Positions 1 to 7,996 of a stretch of 64,000 nt of DNA are shown one piece after another. Within the stretch, counting starts at the first letter, position 1, and each line of letters opens with the position of its first letter. This DNA is from Heyndrickxia vini. GTDB lineage: Bacteria; Bacillota; Bacilli; Bacillales; Bacillaceae_C. The stretch spans positions 2,262,653 through 2,326,652 of the forward strand of contig NZ_CP065425.1 of NCBI RefSeq assembly GCF_016772275.1, given 5' to 3'. The notes under the pieces are model-generated. The model made no database searches. It was not told where the DNA came from and saw only the letters and a program-made list of their open reading frames with translations. A program made the translations under genes and the position numbers.

Positions 1-207
1 TGTCGCTGTGAAGGCTGTTTCAATCCCTCCGACACCTTTTTCTACAACAAATCCGGCTTCCTCTAAGGCATTCGTTAATAGTTTTGCAGACTCAAATTCT
101 TCAAATCTTGTTTCTGCTAATTCCCAAACTTTATCTGCTAGTTCAACAAAATTTGTTTGTTTATTTTCTACTAATTTTTCAATTTCCTTTAAATACAATG
201 AAGTCAT
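1..207 (-). CDS. abgB: Aminobenzoyl-glutamate hydrolase subunit B, 5' part only
   Basis: This gene runs off the left edge; only the first 69 residues are present. The visible N-terminus (MTSLYLKEIEKL, then LADKVWELAETRFEEFESAKLL) follows the pattern of AbgB, the M20D metallopeptidase subunit that with AbgA cleaves p-aminobenzoyl-glutamate to p-aminobenzoate and glutamate in the cytoplasm. The start ATG at 205-207 has a good ribosome binding site (TTAGGGAGG) nine bases upstream. It lies 24 bases downstream of abgA, so it is the third gene of an abgT-abgA-abgB operon. Metal-binding residues lie outside the window, so activity cannot be judged. Confidence 0.8.
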   Translation of the reverse strand, partial: MTSLYLKEIEKLVENKQTNFVELADKVWELAETRFEEFESAKLLTNALEEAGFVVEKGVGGIETAFTAT

Positions 208-231
208 GATTTCAAAACGCCTCCCTAAGAA

Positions 232-1518
232 TTATTTCGTCACTACGACCTTTTTTTCGGATAAGGTTCTTCGTGCTAATCGTTCTAATAATGAAACCGC
301 ATTGAATAATGCTTCTTCTTGAATATCAAATTTTGGATGGTGATGGGGTGCGGGATGATCCACACCGACAACCATATAGGTTGCTTTTCCACCATTTTCT
401 TGAACTCTGTGAATCATGTAGGATGCATCTTCACTTCCTAATGCACTGTCTGATGAACCTTGTGAAATCGTCTTAAATCCTGGAATATGTTGTGCTTCTT
501 GTTGGGCAAGATCGACAAGTTCCTTATCACAGTTAATTGGAATCGCACCACCTATGACCTCTATTTCAGCCGTCACACCTTGCATGTCGGCACTGCTTTT
601 CACGATACTTTCTACTCGTTTTACCAGTTCTTTATTTACCTTTTCAGAGGAGGATCTCGTTTCCAAAATGAGCTTAGCGTGTTCAGGAATGATGTTGGCC
701 GCTGCCCCGGATTGCAGCACTCCCACATTGACCCTTGTATCTGCTTCACTAAAACGTGGGATTGCATGAATATTTAATGTTGCCGTTGCAGCTGCTAAAA
801 GGGCATTACGGCCATGTTCGGGCGATGCGCCTGCATGGGCAGCCGTTCCAGTGAAATCAGCTCGTAATTTCGTTGTTGCTAAAAATCCACCCGTTCCACC
901 ATGGAATTCACCAAGCGGTACTCCTACGCCCAAATGGTAGCAATAAAGATAATCCACATCGTCGAGAATCCCTTTTTGTACAAGAGAATAAGCTCCTCTT
1001 ACGCCTTCTTCTGCGGGCTGGAAAATCAGTTTTACTTTTCCTGGAAAGTCACCCTTACTTAATTTCTCGGCGAGCCCAATTCCGGTTGTTGTGTGACCAT
1101 CATGACCGCACGCATGCATGTTTCCTTTGTATTTCGAGCGAAAATTCTGTGCTGCAGGTACGTGATCTTCCTCAGTACTTTCTAAAATAGGCAGAGCATC
1201 CATGTCAAAACGAAAGGCGACAACAGGCCCCGGCTGATTTCCTTCAATTTCACCGATAACGGCTGTATATCCACCTTTCATTTTTTCGATGATTTCAGGA
1301 TTTGCTCCATCTTTTAGAGCTCTCTCATACGCCTGTTCAAGAATTTCCTCATCGGGGACCCCTCTGCGGGATGCTCCGTCCATTACTTCTTTGCCATAGT
1401 TCACCTTAATATTAAATGACTTCAATAATTCTATGACTTTTCCGGCTGTTCTGAATTCGGTAAAGCCAACTTCAGGATGTTGATGTAAGTCTCTTCTTAA
1501 TTCTATTAAGTCCACCAT
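232..1518 (-). CDS. abgA: Aminobenzoyl-glutamate hydrolase subunit A (M20D amidohydrolase)
   Basis: About 428 residues, the usual AbgA length. It belongs to the M20D peptidase family, zinc or manganese amidohydrolases. The N-terminus has RRDLHQHPEVGFTEFRTA. The metal-site motifs MDALP and MHACGHDGHTT lie near residues 106-145, PAEEGVRGA supplies the general-base Glu, and HHHPKFD is near the C-terminus. Insertions such as GKEVMDGASRRGVPDEE match AbgA rather than the shorter IAA-amino acid hydrolases. A GTG lies nine bases upstream in frame, but AAAGGAG is best spaced from the ATG at 1518. It sits between abgT and abgB on the same strand with gaps of 30 and 24 bases, which argues for one operon taking up and hydrolysing p-aminobenzoyl-glutamate. 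Confidence 0.92.
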   Translation of the reverse strand: MVDLIELRRDLHQHPEVGFTEFRTAGKVIELLKSFNIKVNYGKEVMDGASRRGVPDEEILEQAYERALKDGANPEIIEKMKGGYTAVIGEIEGNQPGPVVAFRFDMDALPILESTEEDHVPAAQNFRSKYKGNMHACGHDGHTTTGIGLAEKLSKGDFPGKVKLIFQPAEEGVRGAYSLVQKGILDDVDYLYCYHLGVGVPLGEFHGGTGGFLATTKLRADFTGTAAHAGASPEHGRNALLAAATATLNIHAIPRFSEADTRVNVGVLQSGAAANIIPEHAKLILETRSSSEKVNKELVKRVESIVKSSADMQGVTAEIEVIGGAIPINCDKELVDLAQQEAQHIPGFKTISQGSSDSALGSEDASYMIHRVQENGGKATYMVVGVDHPAPHHHPKFDIQEEALFNAVSLLERLARRTLSEKKVVVTK

Positions 1519-1548
1519 ATGATTCACTCCTTTAAATTTTTACGTAAC

Positions 1549-3054
1549 TTATTTCATTATCGGATAGATGCCTGGACCAATTGGAAGACCCAACAAATAC
1601 CAAACGACTACGAATAAAATCCAAACGATTAAAATGATAATCGGATATGGAAGAATTAAAGAGTAATAGGTTCCCAGTTTTGCATCCGGCCGATATTTTT
1701 GAAGAAAGCCAAGAAATAACGGAACGAATGGGGAGACTGGTGACAATGGAATAACCGATGAATCCGCCACCCGAAACACGACTTGTGCAAATGCTGGATG
1801 ATATCCGAGCATCATAAATAATGGGATAAAAACAGGTGCCAGCATCGACCAAATCGCTGAACCACTCGCAATAAATAGACTCATTAAAGCAGATATAAAC
1901 AACAAACCGATAACGACAGGCAATCCAGAGACGCCCATTTTGTTTAAAGCGGAAACAATTGATAACGCGATAAATTTCCCCATGTCACTATAACTGAAAA
2001 GTGCGACAAATTGAGATAAAGGAAAAACAAGGATAATAAAGCCAGCCATTCCTTTCATCGGCTTTACCATTAGCTCCGGAATATCATTTTGCTTTTTGAT
2101 CACACCAGCAACACATCCGTATGTAATGGAAACGACAAAGAATAACCCCATAATTAAGCCGACAATTCCGGACATAAATGGTGAAGGCAAAACCGTTCCA
2201 TGCTCTGGATCTCGTAAAATACCAGATTTCGGAATTACCATACATGCAATGATTACAACATAAATAAGACCCGCTATTCCCGTAGCTTTTAGTGCCTTAT
2301 TTTGCTGAGGTGTAATCTTCTCTAACTTTGCTTCTACTTTTCCTTTAAACGTTCCTAAACGTGGCTCTACAAACTTGTCCGTAATTATTGAAATCACAAT
2401 CGTGAGGAGAATAACGGAAGTTGCCATAAAGAACCAGTTGTCTAGTACTGAGACAGATACAGCTTTATCAATCCTCGTTGAAATTTGGCTGCTGATTCCC
2501 GATAATAGAACATCTGTTGTTACGATGAGCATATTTGCGGTAAAGCCTGAAGCAACCCCGGCGATTGTAGCTAGAAGCCCTGCAATCGGGTGCCTTCCTA
2601 CGGCCATGAAAATAATCGCTCCTAACGGTGGCATAATAACAATTGCCGCATCGGAAGAAACATGGCTGAAGAACGCGATAAATACAACAACATAACTTGC
2701 ATACTTACCTGAAATGCCAGTGGTCATTTTGCGAATCAATACTTCCAATAGACCTGTTTGCTCAGCTAATCCAAATGCTAAAATTAAGGCTAAAATATAG
2801 CCCAATGGAAGAAAGCCCGAGAAGTTTTTAATCACATTCGGCAGAAACCATTGTAAGCTTTCTGCACTTAGTAAATTCTTTACTCGTACAGCTTCACCAC
2901 TTGCAGGATCATGAACACTTAAGCCTAACCAAGAGATAATCGCTGTAACAACGACTAAAATTGCCGTTAAATACACGAACAAAAGAAAAGGATTCGGGAT
3001 TTTATTTCCTACCCTTTCAATGGAATCAAAAAAACGATAGCTTTTTTTCGTCAT
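1549..3054 (-). CDS. abgT: AbgT-family p-aminobenzoyl-glutamate transporter
   Basis: A 501-residue polytopic membrane protein of the AbgT family, importers (in some members exporters of sulfonamides) of p-aminobenzoyl-glutamate. The N-terminus FDSIERVGNKIPNPFLLF and internal segments such as SSDAAIVIMPPLGAIIF and IASGSAIWSMLAPVFIPL are family signatures; about a dozen hydrophobic stretches are visible. The reading frame extends upstream to 3117, but the start at 3054 is preceded by AAAGGGGGC at proper spacing and begins at the conserved MTKKSYRFF region. It is the first gene of the abg operon, with a 174-base leader holding repeated TTGTCTAT boxes. Import is inferred from linkage to both hydrolase subunits. 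Confidence 0.93.
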   Translation of the reverse strand: MTKKSYRFFDSIERVGNKIPNPFLLFVYLTAILVVVTAIISWLGLSVHDPASGEAVRVKNLLSAESLQWFLPNVIKNFSGFLPLGYILALILAFGLAEQTGLLEVLIRKMTTGISGKYASYVVVFIAFFSHVSSDAAIVIMPPLGAIIFMAVGRHPIAGLLATIAGVASGFTANMLIVTTDVLLSGISSQISTRIDKAVSVSVLDNWFFMATSVILLTIVISIITDKFVEPRLGTFKGKVEAKLEKITPQQNKALKATGIAGLIYVVIIACMVIPKSGILRDPEHGTVLPSPFMSGIVGLIMGLFFVVSITYGCVAGVIKKQNDIPELMVKPMKGMAGFIILVFPLSQFVALFSYSDMGKFIALSIVSALNKMGVSGLPVVIGLLFISALMSLFIASGSAIWSMLAPVFIPLFMMLGYHPAFAQVVFRVADSSVIPLSPVSPFVPLFLGFLQKYRPDAKLGTYYSLILPYPIIILIVWILFVVVWYLLGLPIGPGIYPIMK

Positions 3055-3136
3055 GTAAACGCCCCCTTTGCCTACAAAGCTTAAACCGCAGAAAATGTCC
3101 ACGCTTTCATCGTTCATTTTCGGAATATTTAAGGAA

Positions 3137-3200
3137 TTTGTCTATAAATAATATTAATTGTCTATATTATAAATTGCAATAATTTTTTAAAAATAGACAA
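3137..3200. promoter_or_regulatory. Three TTGTCTAT boxes upstream of abgT
   Basis: The leader of abgT holds TTTGTCTATA at 3137-3146, TTGTCTATA at 3158-3166 (same orientation, 21 bases apart) and the inverted copy ATAGACAA at 3193-3200. On the coding (minus) strand, TTGCAA with a 17-base spacer to TAATAT could be the promoter, so the boxes would flank or overlap it. The adjacent regulator gene is the obvious candidate to bind here. This is inference from repeat geometry only. Confidence 0.45.
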
Positions 3201-3205
3201 AAAAT

Positions 3206-3235
3206 AAAATAAGCACCATCTGTGATGCTTATTTT
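3206..3235 (-). terminator. Hairpin terminator after the abg regulator
   Basis: Inverted repeat AAAATAAGCA (3206-3215) and TGCTTATTTT (3226-3235), with further pairing inside, overlaps the stop codon of the regulator gene and is followed by A/T-rich tails on both strands. It should separate the regulator transcript from abgT. Confidence 0.65.
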
Positions 3236-4527
3236 ATTTTATATAATTTACTTGGTCGCCCGCGATTTGTAGCTAATTCTTCTCCTACACATTGGAGAAG
3301 ATCAATATTATATAGATCCGTTACTATTCGTCTAGCATTTCTTTCCGTCATTTGAAGTTGATCAGCTAAATCTTTGACGGTAAATTCGCTCCATCCTAAC
3401 CGATGAATAATAGCAACAATTTTATTATAGGTTTTCGCACTAACGTTTCCCTTTTTCAATTTCTTCAAAATTTCTTGGTCATCGGTACGTGTTGAATACT
3501 CAAACAACTCTTGGTTAACCATTAACTCCGAGACTGTTCCATTTTCTTGTATAATCACAATCTCTTGTTTTGTTTTTTCCTTTGATTGTTGTAGTGCCAA
3601 TGTGGCATTCACCTCCGCGAAATGAACGGTTTTCCCATAGCCAATGCCCACTGCAATTGTTGTATTTGATTCTGAAGACAAGTATTGAATCGTATTATTA
3701 ATCGACTCCAATTCTCTCTCAATCGCTCCACGTGTGTTAAAAATTAAATATCTTCCATTGCCTTTTTCGACGAATGATCCATTTAATTTCTCACACAGCT
3801 TAATAATCATTTCTTTAAAACGAAGTTCCAAGTATTGTAGATGATAAGGTGTTTTTGTTTTTTCAATGATTCGATCAAATTGCTCAATTTCAATGATAAT
3901 CACACCAATTTGTGTATCTTTAAAGTAAGAAGCTCGTATTTTTTCTGTAAGAATATTAAGCGTTTGCCGAATCTGCATGCGGGTCGGGGTTGTCCAGTAT
4001 GCGGGAATCCCTAGTTGCTTCAAGGTTTGATATACACTTGAAAAACAGGTTAAAACCGCCTCCGTTTTTCCGGAATTCCACAAGTCCAAATGGAAATCAA
4101 GGATTTCCTTCGAATCGATATCAGACCAAAATGGTTTCGTGTAAACATGATCAAAAGAAACGGTTAATTGTTCCAACGCTTCCTCCAATTCGTTTGTTGG
4201 CATAATGACATCGACACTTACCTGTTTCAATAATTTTCCTTGTTCATAGGTCATCTCCAAAAAGGATTTATAAAAACTGGATTCCATGATTGGAACATAA
4301 GCCATATTCGCGTCATTCCCGAGTTCTTTCTTAGCAATCTCATAAGGAATCTGTCCAGAAAATAACCAGGCATTCACTTGAATGCCGTATTTCTTGATAA
4401 TCTCTACCGTTTCCTTCGAATCATGATACGTATAGGGTGTAAATTGCAACTCATCCTGATATTCCTCTACCAAACTTAAAATCCGGTCGACCGATGCAGC
4501 CGGACCTACAACCCCAATTTTATACAT
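3229..4527 (-). CDS. Transcriptional regulator with nucleotide-cyclase-like core and C-terminal winged helix
   Basis: A 432-residue cytoplasmic protein. Residues 1 to about 110 (MYKIGVVGPAASVDRILSL onward) look like a ligand-sensing domain of PrpR or response-regulator fold. Residues about 190-330 (IGVIIIEIEQFDRIIEK, then IAVGIGYGKTVHFAEVNA) resemble a GGDEF or GTP-cyclohydrolase-III type fold but without an obvious GGDEF signature. The C-terminus (FTVKDLADQLQMTERNARR) is a helix-turn-helix, ending RGRPSKLYKIK. The start at 4527 is preferred over the upstream frame because TGGGG lies just upstream. It stands immediately upstream of abgT on the same strand, so it probably controls the abg operon. 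I do not know a characterised member. Confidence 0.7.
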   Translation of the reverse strand: MYKIGVVGPAASVDRILSLVEEYQDELQFTPYTYHDSKETVEIIKKYGIQVNAWLFSGQIPYEIAKKELGNDANMAYVPIMESSFYKSFLEMTYEQGKLLKQVSVDVIMPTNELEEALEQLTVSFDHVYTKPFWSDIDSKEILDFHLDLWNSGKTEAVLTCFSSVYQTLKQLGIPAYWTTPTRMQIRQTLNILTEKIRASYFKDTQIGVIIIEIEQFDRIIEKTKTPYHLQYLELRFKEMIIKLCEKLNGSFVEKGNGRYLIFNTRGAIERELESINNTIQYLSSESNTTIAVGIGYGKTVHFAEVNATLALQQSKEKTKQEIVIIQENGTVSELMVNQELFEYSTRTDDQEILKKLKKGNVSAKTYNKIVAIIHRLGWSEFTVKDLADQLQMTERNARRIVTDLYNIDLLQCVGEELATNRGRPSKLYKIK

Positions 4528-4640
4528 TTTTCCCCACCAGCCCCTAAAACATGAATTTCTTTCATCATAGCAAAAAGTTGTGCAATAATCATGTGGTTGG
4601 TGGAAGTTTATAATATGGTTCAATCTTTCGAGGACTGAGG

Positions 4641-4812
4641 GTCCGCTATTTCTGTTAAAGAGTCATATTTTAATAGCGAAGCGGACACAGGAGACGTTAT
4701 TTACAAAAAACGCTGAGAAATCACTGCTTTTTTACAAAATAACGGAACATATGTCCGCGAACATAGGGAAATAAGGTATTTTGTCACAATTAACGGAATT
4801 GGTGTCCGCATA
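4641..4812. repeat. Dispersed intergenic repeat, four units (TAACG...TGTCCGC)
   Basis: The 317-base gap 4528-4844 holds no gene that I can see. It has four related short units spaced about 40-57 bases apart: 4641-4658 (GTCCGCTATT...), 4681-4702 (GCGGACACAGG...GTTATTT), 4737-4758 (AATAACGGAACATATGTCCGC is the cleanest copy, with part left-right symmetry) and 4789-4809 (ATTAACGGAATTGGTGTCCGC). Two units lie in one orientation and two in the other. They are not tandem copies and have no attached transposase. Confidence 0.6.
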
Positions 4813-4844
4813 TACAAAAATCAAACTTGTACCACCAATATTTA

Positions 4845-5498
4845 TTACCTTTCACTCGTACGCCGATTAAAATCCTTCACTACTTCTTCTTTCCAGCACC
4901 GATCAATCTTTTCCCCACTACGAATATTAAGCACTGCTTCATTTATCGCTTCATAACTTACTTGCGTTCCTTCCCGATCAGCATGATAATCAACAGCGAA
5001 GTCCTCATCAATTCCAAAGTTAGCAGCGGTTGCGATTGCATCGATATTCGCTCCAAGGAAAATGAATTCCCATCCGTATTTTTCTTTTTGATGCTGAATC
5101 ATGTTCCTGATTTTGTCTGTTGTATATTCTTTGCTGGCATTTTCCATGCCATCAGTTGTCATGACGAAGACAACCTTTTCTGCACGTTCTTCCATACTTG
5201 TTTTCTTTTGAACATTAATCATCTTTTGTATGCTACAACCGATCGCATCTAATAATGCAGTAGTGCCCCCTACCTCATAATCTTTTTCTGTAATCGGTGC
5301 GATACCTTTTACATTTATTCGATCATGCAGTAATTCGTATTGGTGATTGAATAATACAGTTGTAATGATGGCTTCTCCTTCAGCTTTTTGTTGTTTCTTT
5401 AACATTGAGTTATAACCACCAATGGTATCTACTTCAAGTCCCGCCATTGAGCCGCTTCTGTCTAAAATAAACACCAGTTCAGTTGAATTCTTTTTCAT
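4845..5498 (-). CDS. VWA domain protein with intact metal-binding site
   Basis: A 217-residue cytoplasmic protein made of one von Willebrand factor A domain. The MIDAS residues are visible: FILDRSGSMAG near residue 10 (DxSxS), the Thr in VGGTTALLDAIG near residue 78, and MTTDGMENAS near residue 113. The C-terminal stretch (CWKEEVVKDFNRRTSER) is charged. Such stand-alone VWA proteins act as metal-dependent scaffolds in protein complexes, for example TerY-like proteins in stress systems. It lies 79 bases downstream of a macro-domain gene on the same strand, although a terminator-like hairpin intervenes. The partner and role are unknown. Confidence 0.8.
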   Translation of the reverse strand: MKKNSTELVFILDRSGSMAGLEVDTIGGYNSMLKKQQKAEGEAIITTVLFNHQYELLHDRINVKGIAPITEKDYEVGGTTALLDAIGCSIQKMINVQKKTSMEERAEKVVFVMTTDGMENASKEYTTDKIRNMIQHQKEKYGWEFIFLGANIDAIATAANFGIDEDFAVDYHADREGTQVSYEAINEAVLNIRSGEKIDRCWKEEVVKDFNRRTSER

Positions 5499-5548
5499 CC
5501 TTAATCATCCTCCATTCTTTGATGAACTTAGAATAGCAAGAATCAGAT

Positions 5549-5573
5549 AAAAAAAGGTCGCCTCAAAAGCGAC
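5549..5573 (-). terminator. Terminator after the macro-domain gene
   Basis: On the minus strand GTCGC, a seven-base loop, GCGAC and then a run of seven T immediately follow the stop codon of the macro-domain gene. A classic intrinsic terminator; the downstream VWA gene would be expressed by readthrough or its own promoter. Confidence 0.7.
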
Positions 5574-5576
5574 ATT

Positions 5577-6548
5577 TTAGGAACCTAATAGTGGCTGATC
5601 AAAAGCAAATAATGCTTCATTGATTTCATGTATATTGAAATTTTCTTGTTCGATAAAATACTTAATAATAATGTCAAATTTACTGCTGTGTGACAAAGTA
5701 TAGCCTGCACTAGTCAGCAGTTCCTGTGTTTCCTCTAAACCTAATTTCAACGCGATGGCAAAAGCTACAGCCGTTTTCTTCTTTGGCGCATAGTCTATAT
5801 CTTTCCTAATCTTCGAGAATAATCTGCGGTCAATATTTGCCCTTTTATACGTTTCAACATCTGTCATTTCTTTTTCATCAATGTATCGCAAAAGGCGTTC
5901 AGAGAAGGATTCATCCAGCTGATCCAAAAGAAACTCCAAAGAATTGTTTAGATCCTCATAGTGAAATTCAGCCTCCAGTGGTTCCACTCGACTCCGTATA
6001 AATTCTTTTTCAACTTCAGCTACATAATGCTCATCAATGTATTGATGGATGGATGAAAATAGCTTCTGACTGATTCCGAAGGATGTTTTATCAAAAACTA
6101 CGAGATAGACAAGCATGTCGTGTTTAATTAAAAACGAACTAATAGCGGAGATTGCAATTTGTAATGCCGCTTCTTTTGGAAAGCCATATATACCGGTTGA
6201 TATCAATGGGAAAGCAATGGATTCACACTGATATTCTTTTGCTAGGTTCAAAGAGTGATTGTAAGAAGACATTAATTGTTCCGCTTCTTGGTTACCTCCC
6301 CCTTGCCAAACCGGACCCGGGGTATGAATGATATATTTTGCATCTAAATGAAAGCCTTCTGTAATAACTGCTTCCCCGACTTGGCATCCACCGATTTTAT
6401 CGCATGCCTTCTGAAGTTCATTGGCACCTGCAGCTCGAAAGATTGCACCACATACACCCCCACCCATTTTCAAAGCTGTGTTGGCTGCATTGACGATCAC
6501 ATCCACTTTCAATTTTGTAATATCATGACGAATGAGTTCTAATGGCAT
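5577..6548 (-). CDS. Macro domain (ADP-ribose binding) protein with a C-terminal helical domain
   Basis: 323 residues. Residues 1 to about 165 are a macro domain of the YmdB/Appr-1''-p class: LELIRHDITKLKVDVIVNAANT, then GGGVCGAIFRAAG, and PLISTGIYGFPKEAA, the ADP-ribose-binding loops. Family members hydrolyse O-acetyl-ADP-ribose or mono-ADP-ribosyl groups. Residues about 225-323 (TYKRANIDRRLFSKIRKD, KKKTAVAFAIALKLGLEE) form a helical domain that looks like a helix-turn-helix protein module and is not part of the enzyme fold. The start at 6548 is chosen because AAAGGGG sits six bases upstream; the adjacent in-frame ATG at 6551 is too close. It precedes the VWA gene. The substrate cannot be told from sequence. 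Confidence 0.85.
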   Translation of the reverse strand: MPLELIRHDITKLKVDVIVNAANTALKMGGGVCGAIFRAAGANELQKACDKIGGCQVGEAVITEGFHLDAKYIIHTPGPVWQGGGNQEAEQLMSSYNHSLNLAKEYQCESIAFPLISTGIYGFPKEAALQIAISAISSFLIKHDMLVYLVVFDKTSFGISQKLFSSIHQYIDEHYVAEVEKEFIRSRVEPLEAEFHYEDLNNSLEFLLDQLDESFSERLLRYIDEKEMTDVETYKRANIDRRLFSKIRKDIDYAPKKKTAVAFAIALKLGLEETQELLTSAGYTLSHSSKFDIIIKYFIEQENFNIHEINEALFAFDQPLLGS

Positions 6549-6703
6549 CATTTTCCCCTTTCTATTCTGCGATATGACCATTTATAAATGAGCGAAAAAT
6601 TCGCAAGGATGGATAATTTTTAATGAGTAAAAAAACGAAAACAATAAAATAGGATGCCAAGAATGATTAATTCTCGACTTCCCATTTTGTTCATGATGTG
6701 CTA

Positions 6704-7336
6704 TTAAATTTCCTTAATTTTTGTCAGTTCTCCACTGCATAGAGTATCAAGATTATCAAAAATTTTACGAGCGGGCCAATCCCACCATTTAATGGTAAGG
6801 AGATGATCGATAAGTTCGTCATCAAATCTTTTCTTAATAATTTTGCAAGGATTCCCACCCGCAATATGGTAAGGGGGGACATCTTTTGCAACGACAGAAT
6901 TGGCCGCAATGATTGCCCCATCACCTATGTGCACGCCGGGCATGACAGTGACATTTTGACCGATCCACACATCGTTTCCAATTACAGTGTCACCTTTAAG
7001 AGGTAAGTCTTCCAGTGTTGGCGTCGATTTCTCCCAACCATTGCCCATAATGTTAAATGGATAGGTAGTGACACTATGAATTCTATGGTTTGCACCATTC
7101 ATGACAAATTCAATTCCCTTTGCTATTGCGCAAAATTTGCCGATAATCAGCTTATCTCCAATAAATTCATAGTGATGTGTAACATGCTCCTCAAACTTTT
7201 CCGCACCGTTTATGTCGTCATAGTATGTGTAGTCACCGACAATAATATTTGATCGTGTGACAACGTTTTTAATAAAGCAGATACTTTTAATTGCCTCGTT
7301 TGGGTAAATGGCATTAGGATTAGGACCATAATGCAT
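6704..7336 (-). CDS. Vat-type xenobiotic acyltransferase (streptogramin A acetyltransferase-like)
   Basis: A 210-residue left-handed beta-helix acetyltransferase. The start HYGPNPNAIYPNEAIKS, the MNGANHR segment near residue 80 carrying the likely catalytic His, GNGWEKSTPTLEDLPLKGD, and VIGNDVWIGQNVTVMPGV with hexapeptide repeats all follow the Vat (VatA-VatG) family, and the length equals VatD. These enzymes acetylate group A streptogramins with acetyl-CoA; related CatB enzymes use chloramphenicol. It has a strong AAGGAGG site and its own flanking gaps. I see no mobile element nearby, so it looks like an intrinsic chromosomal copy. Actual drug substrate is not shown by sequence. Confidence 0.85.
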   Translation of the reverse strand: MHYGPNPNAIYPNEAIKSICFIKNVVTRSNIIVGDYTYYDDINGAEKFEEHVTHHYEFIGDKLIIGKFCAIAKGIEFVMNGANHRIHSVTTYPFNIMGNGWEKSTPTLEDLPLKGDTVIGNDVWIGQNVTVMPGVHIGDGAIIAANSVVAKDVPPYHIAGGNPCKIIKKRFDDELIDHLLTIKWWDWPARKIFDNLDTLCSGELTKIKEI

Positions 7337-7379
7337 ATAAAAATTCCTCCTTGCACAAAATGATATAAAAAATGTCCAA

Positions 7380-7925
7380 TTAGCTATTTTGAGCTAGCAT
7401 GAGTTCATATATTTTACGAGTGGTATTGACATTTCTGATCGTAACTTGTTTGTATATCTTTGATCCAATTATCTTTGACATTCCGCTCTTGGTTACATTT
7501 TCTTTGTCAACAGACCAGAGAATTGCACCGGGAACATATTTTACCGTGTCAATCGTTGGTTTGATGACCAAATTTTCAAGTACAAATTCATTATCAATTT
7601 CATCCCATAAAAACATGACATCACTTTTCATGTCTTTATCATTTTTCCAAGTATCCGGAATAGCGTTAATGATTGATTTGACATCATCGAAGCTACGAAC
7701 GACTACTTTAATTAGTAATCCGAAAACATTATGTATCGCTTCTTCTAAAATACGTGATAGTTCCTTTTTTGATGAGCATTTGGATGAAAAAATAATATTA
7801 CCTGTATTGATGTATGTTACCACATCATTCATCCCGACTTTTTCAAACGTTTGTTTAAGCAACTTCATGTCAATTTTATTTTTTCCACCTACATTTATCC
7901 CTCGAAGAAGCGCGATATAAACCAT
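7380..7925 (-). CDS. DUF1697 family protein
   Basis: 181 residues with the full DUF1697 pattern: YIALLRGINVGGKNKIDMKLLK at the start, TYINTGNIIFSS near residue 38, and VKYVPGAILWSVDKENVTKSGMSKI towards the end. The family is a small cytoplasmic alpha/beta fold found across Gram-positive bacteria; no biochemical role is established that I can name. The start has AAAGGAGAAAGG upstream. It stands alone between the Vat-like gene and an unrelated hypothetical gene, with gaps of 43 and 71 bases on either side. Confidence 0.8.
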   Translation of the reverse strand: MVYIALLRGINVGGKNKIDMKLLKQTFEKVGMNDVVTYINTGNIIFSSKCSSKKELSRILEEAIHNVFGLLIKVVVRSFDDVKSIINAIPDTWKNDKDMKSDVMFLWDEIDNEFVLENLVIKPTIDTVKYVPGAILWSVDKENVTKSGMSKIIGSKIYKQVTIRNVNTTRKIYELMLAQNS

Positions 7926-7996
7926 AACCTTTCTCCTTTCAACTTTTTACATATCATTTCAAAGCAACGAAGATTTCTAAAGTATTTTTATGGTTT

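Noticed and set aside
487-777. Plus-strand open frames inside abgA
   Set aside because: No ribosome site, and the minus-strand frame encodes a complete, well-conserved enzyme.
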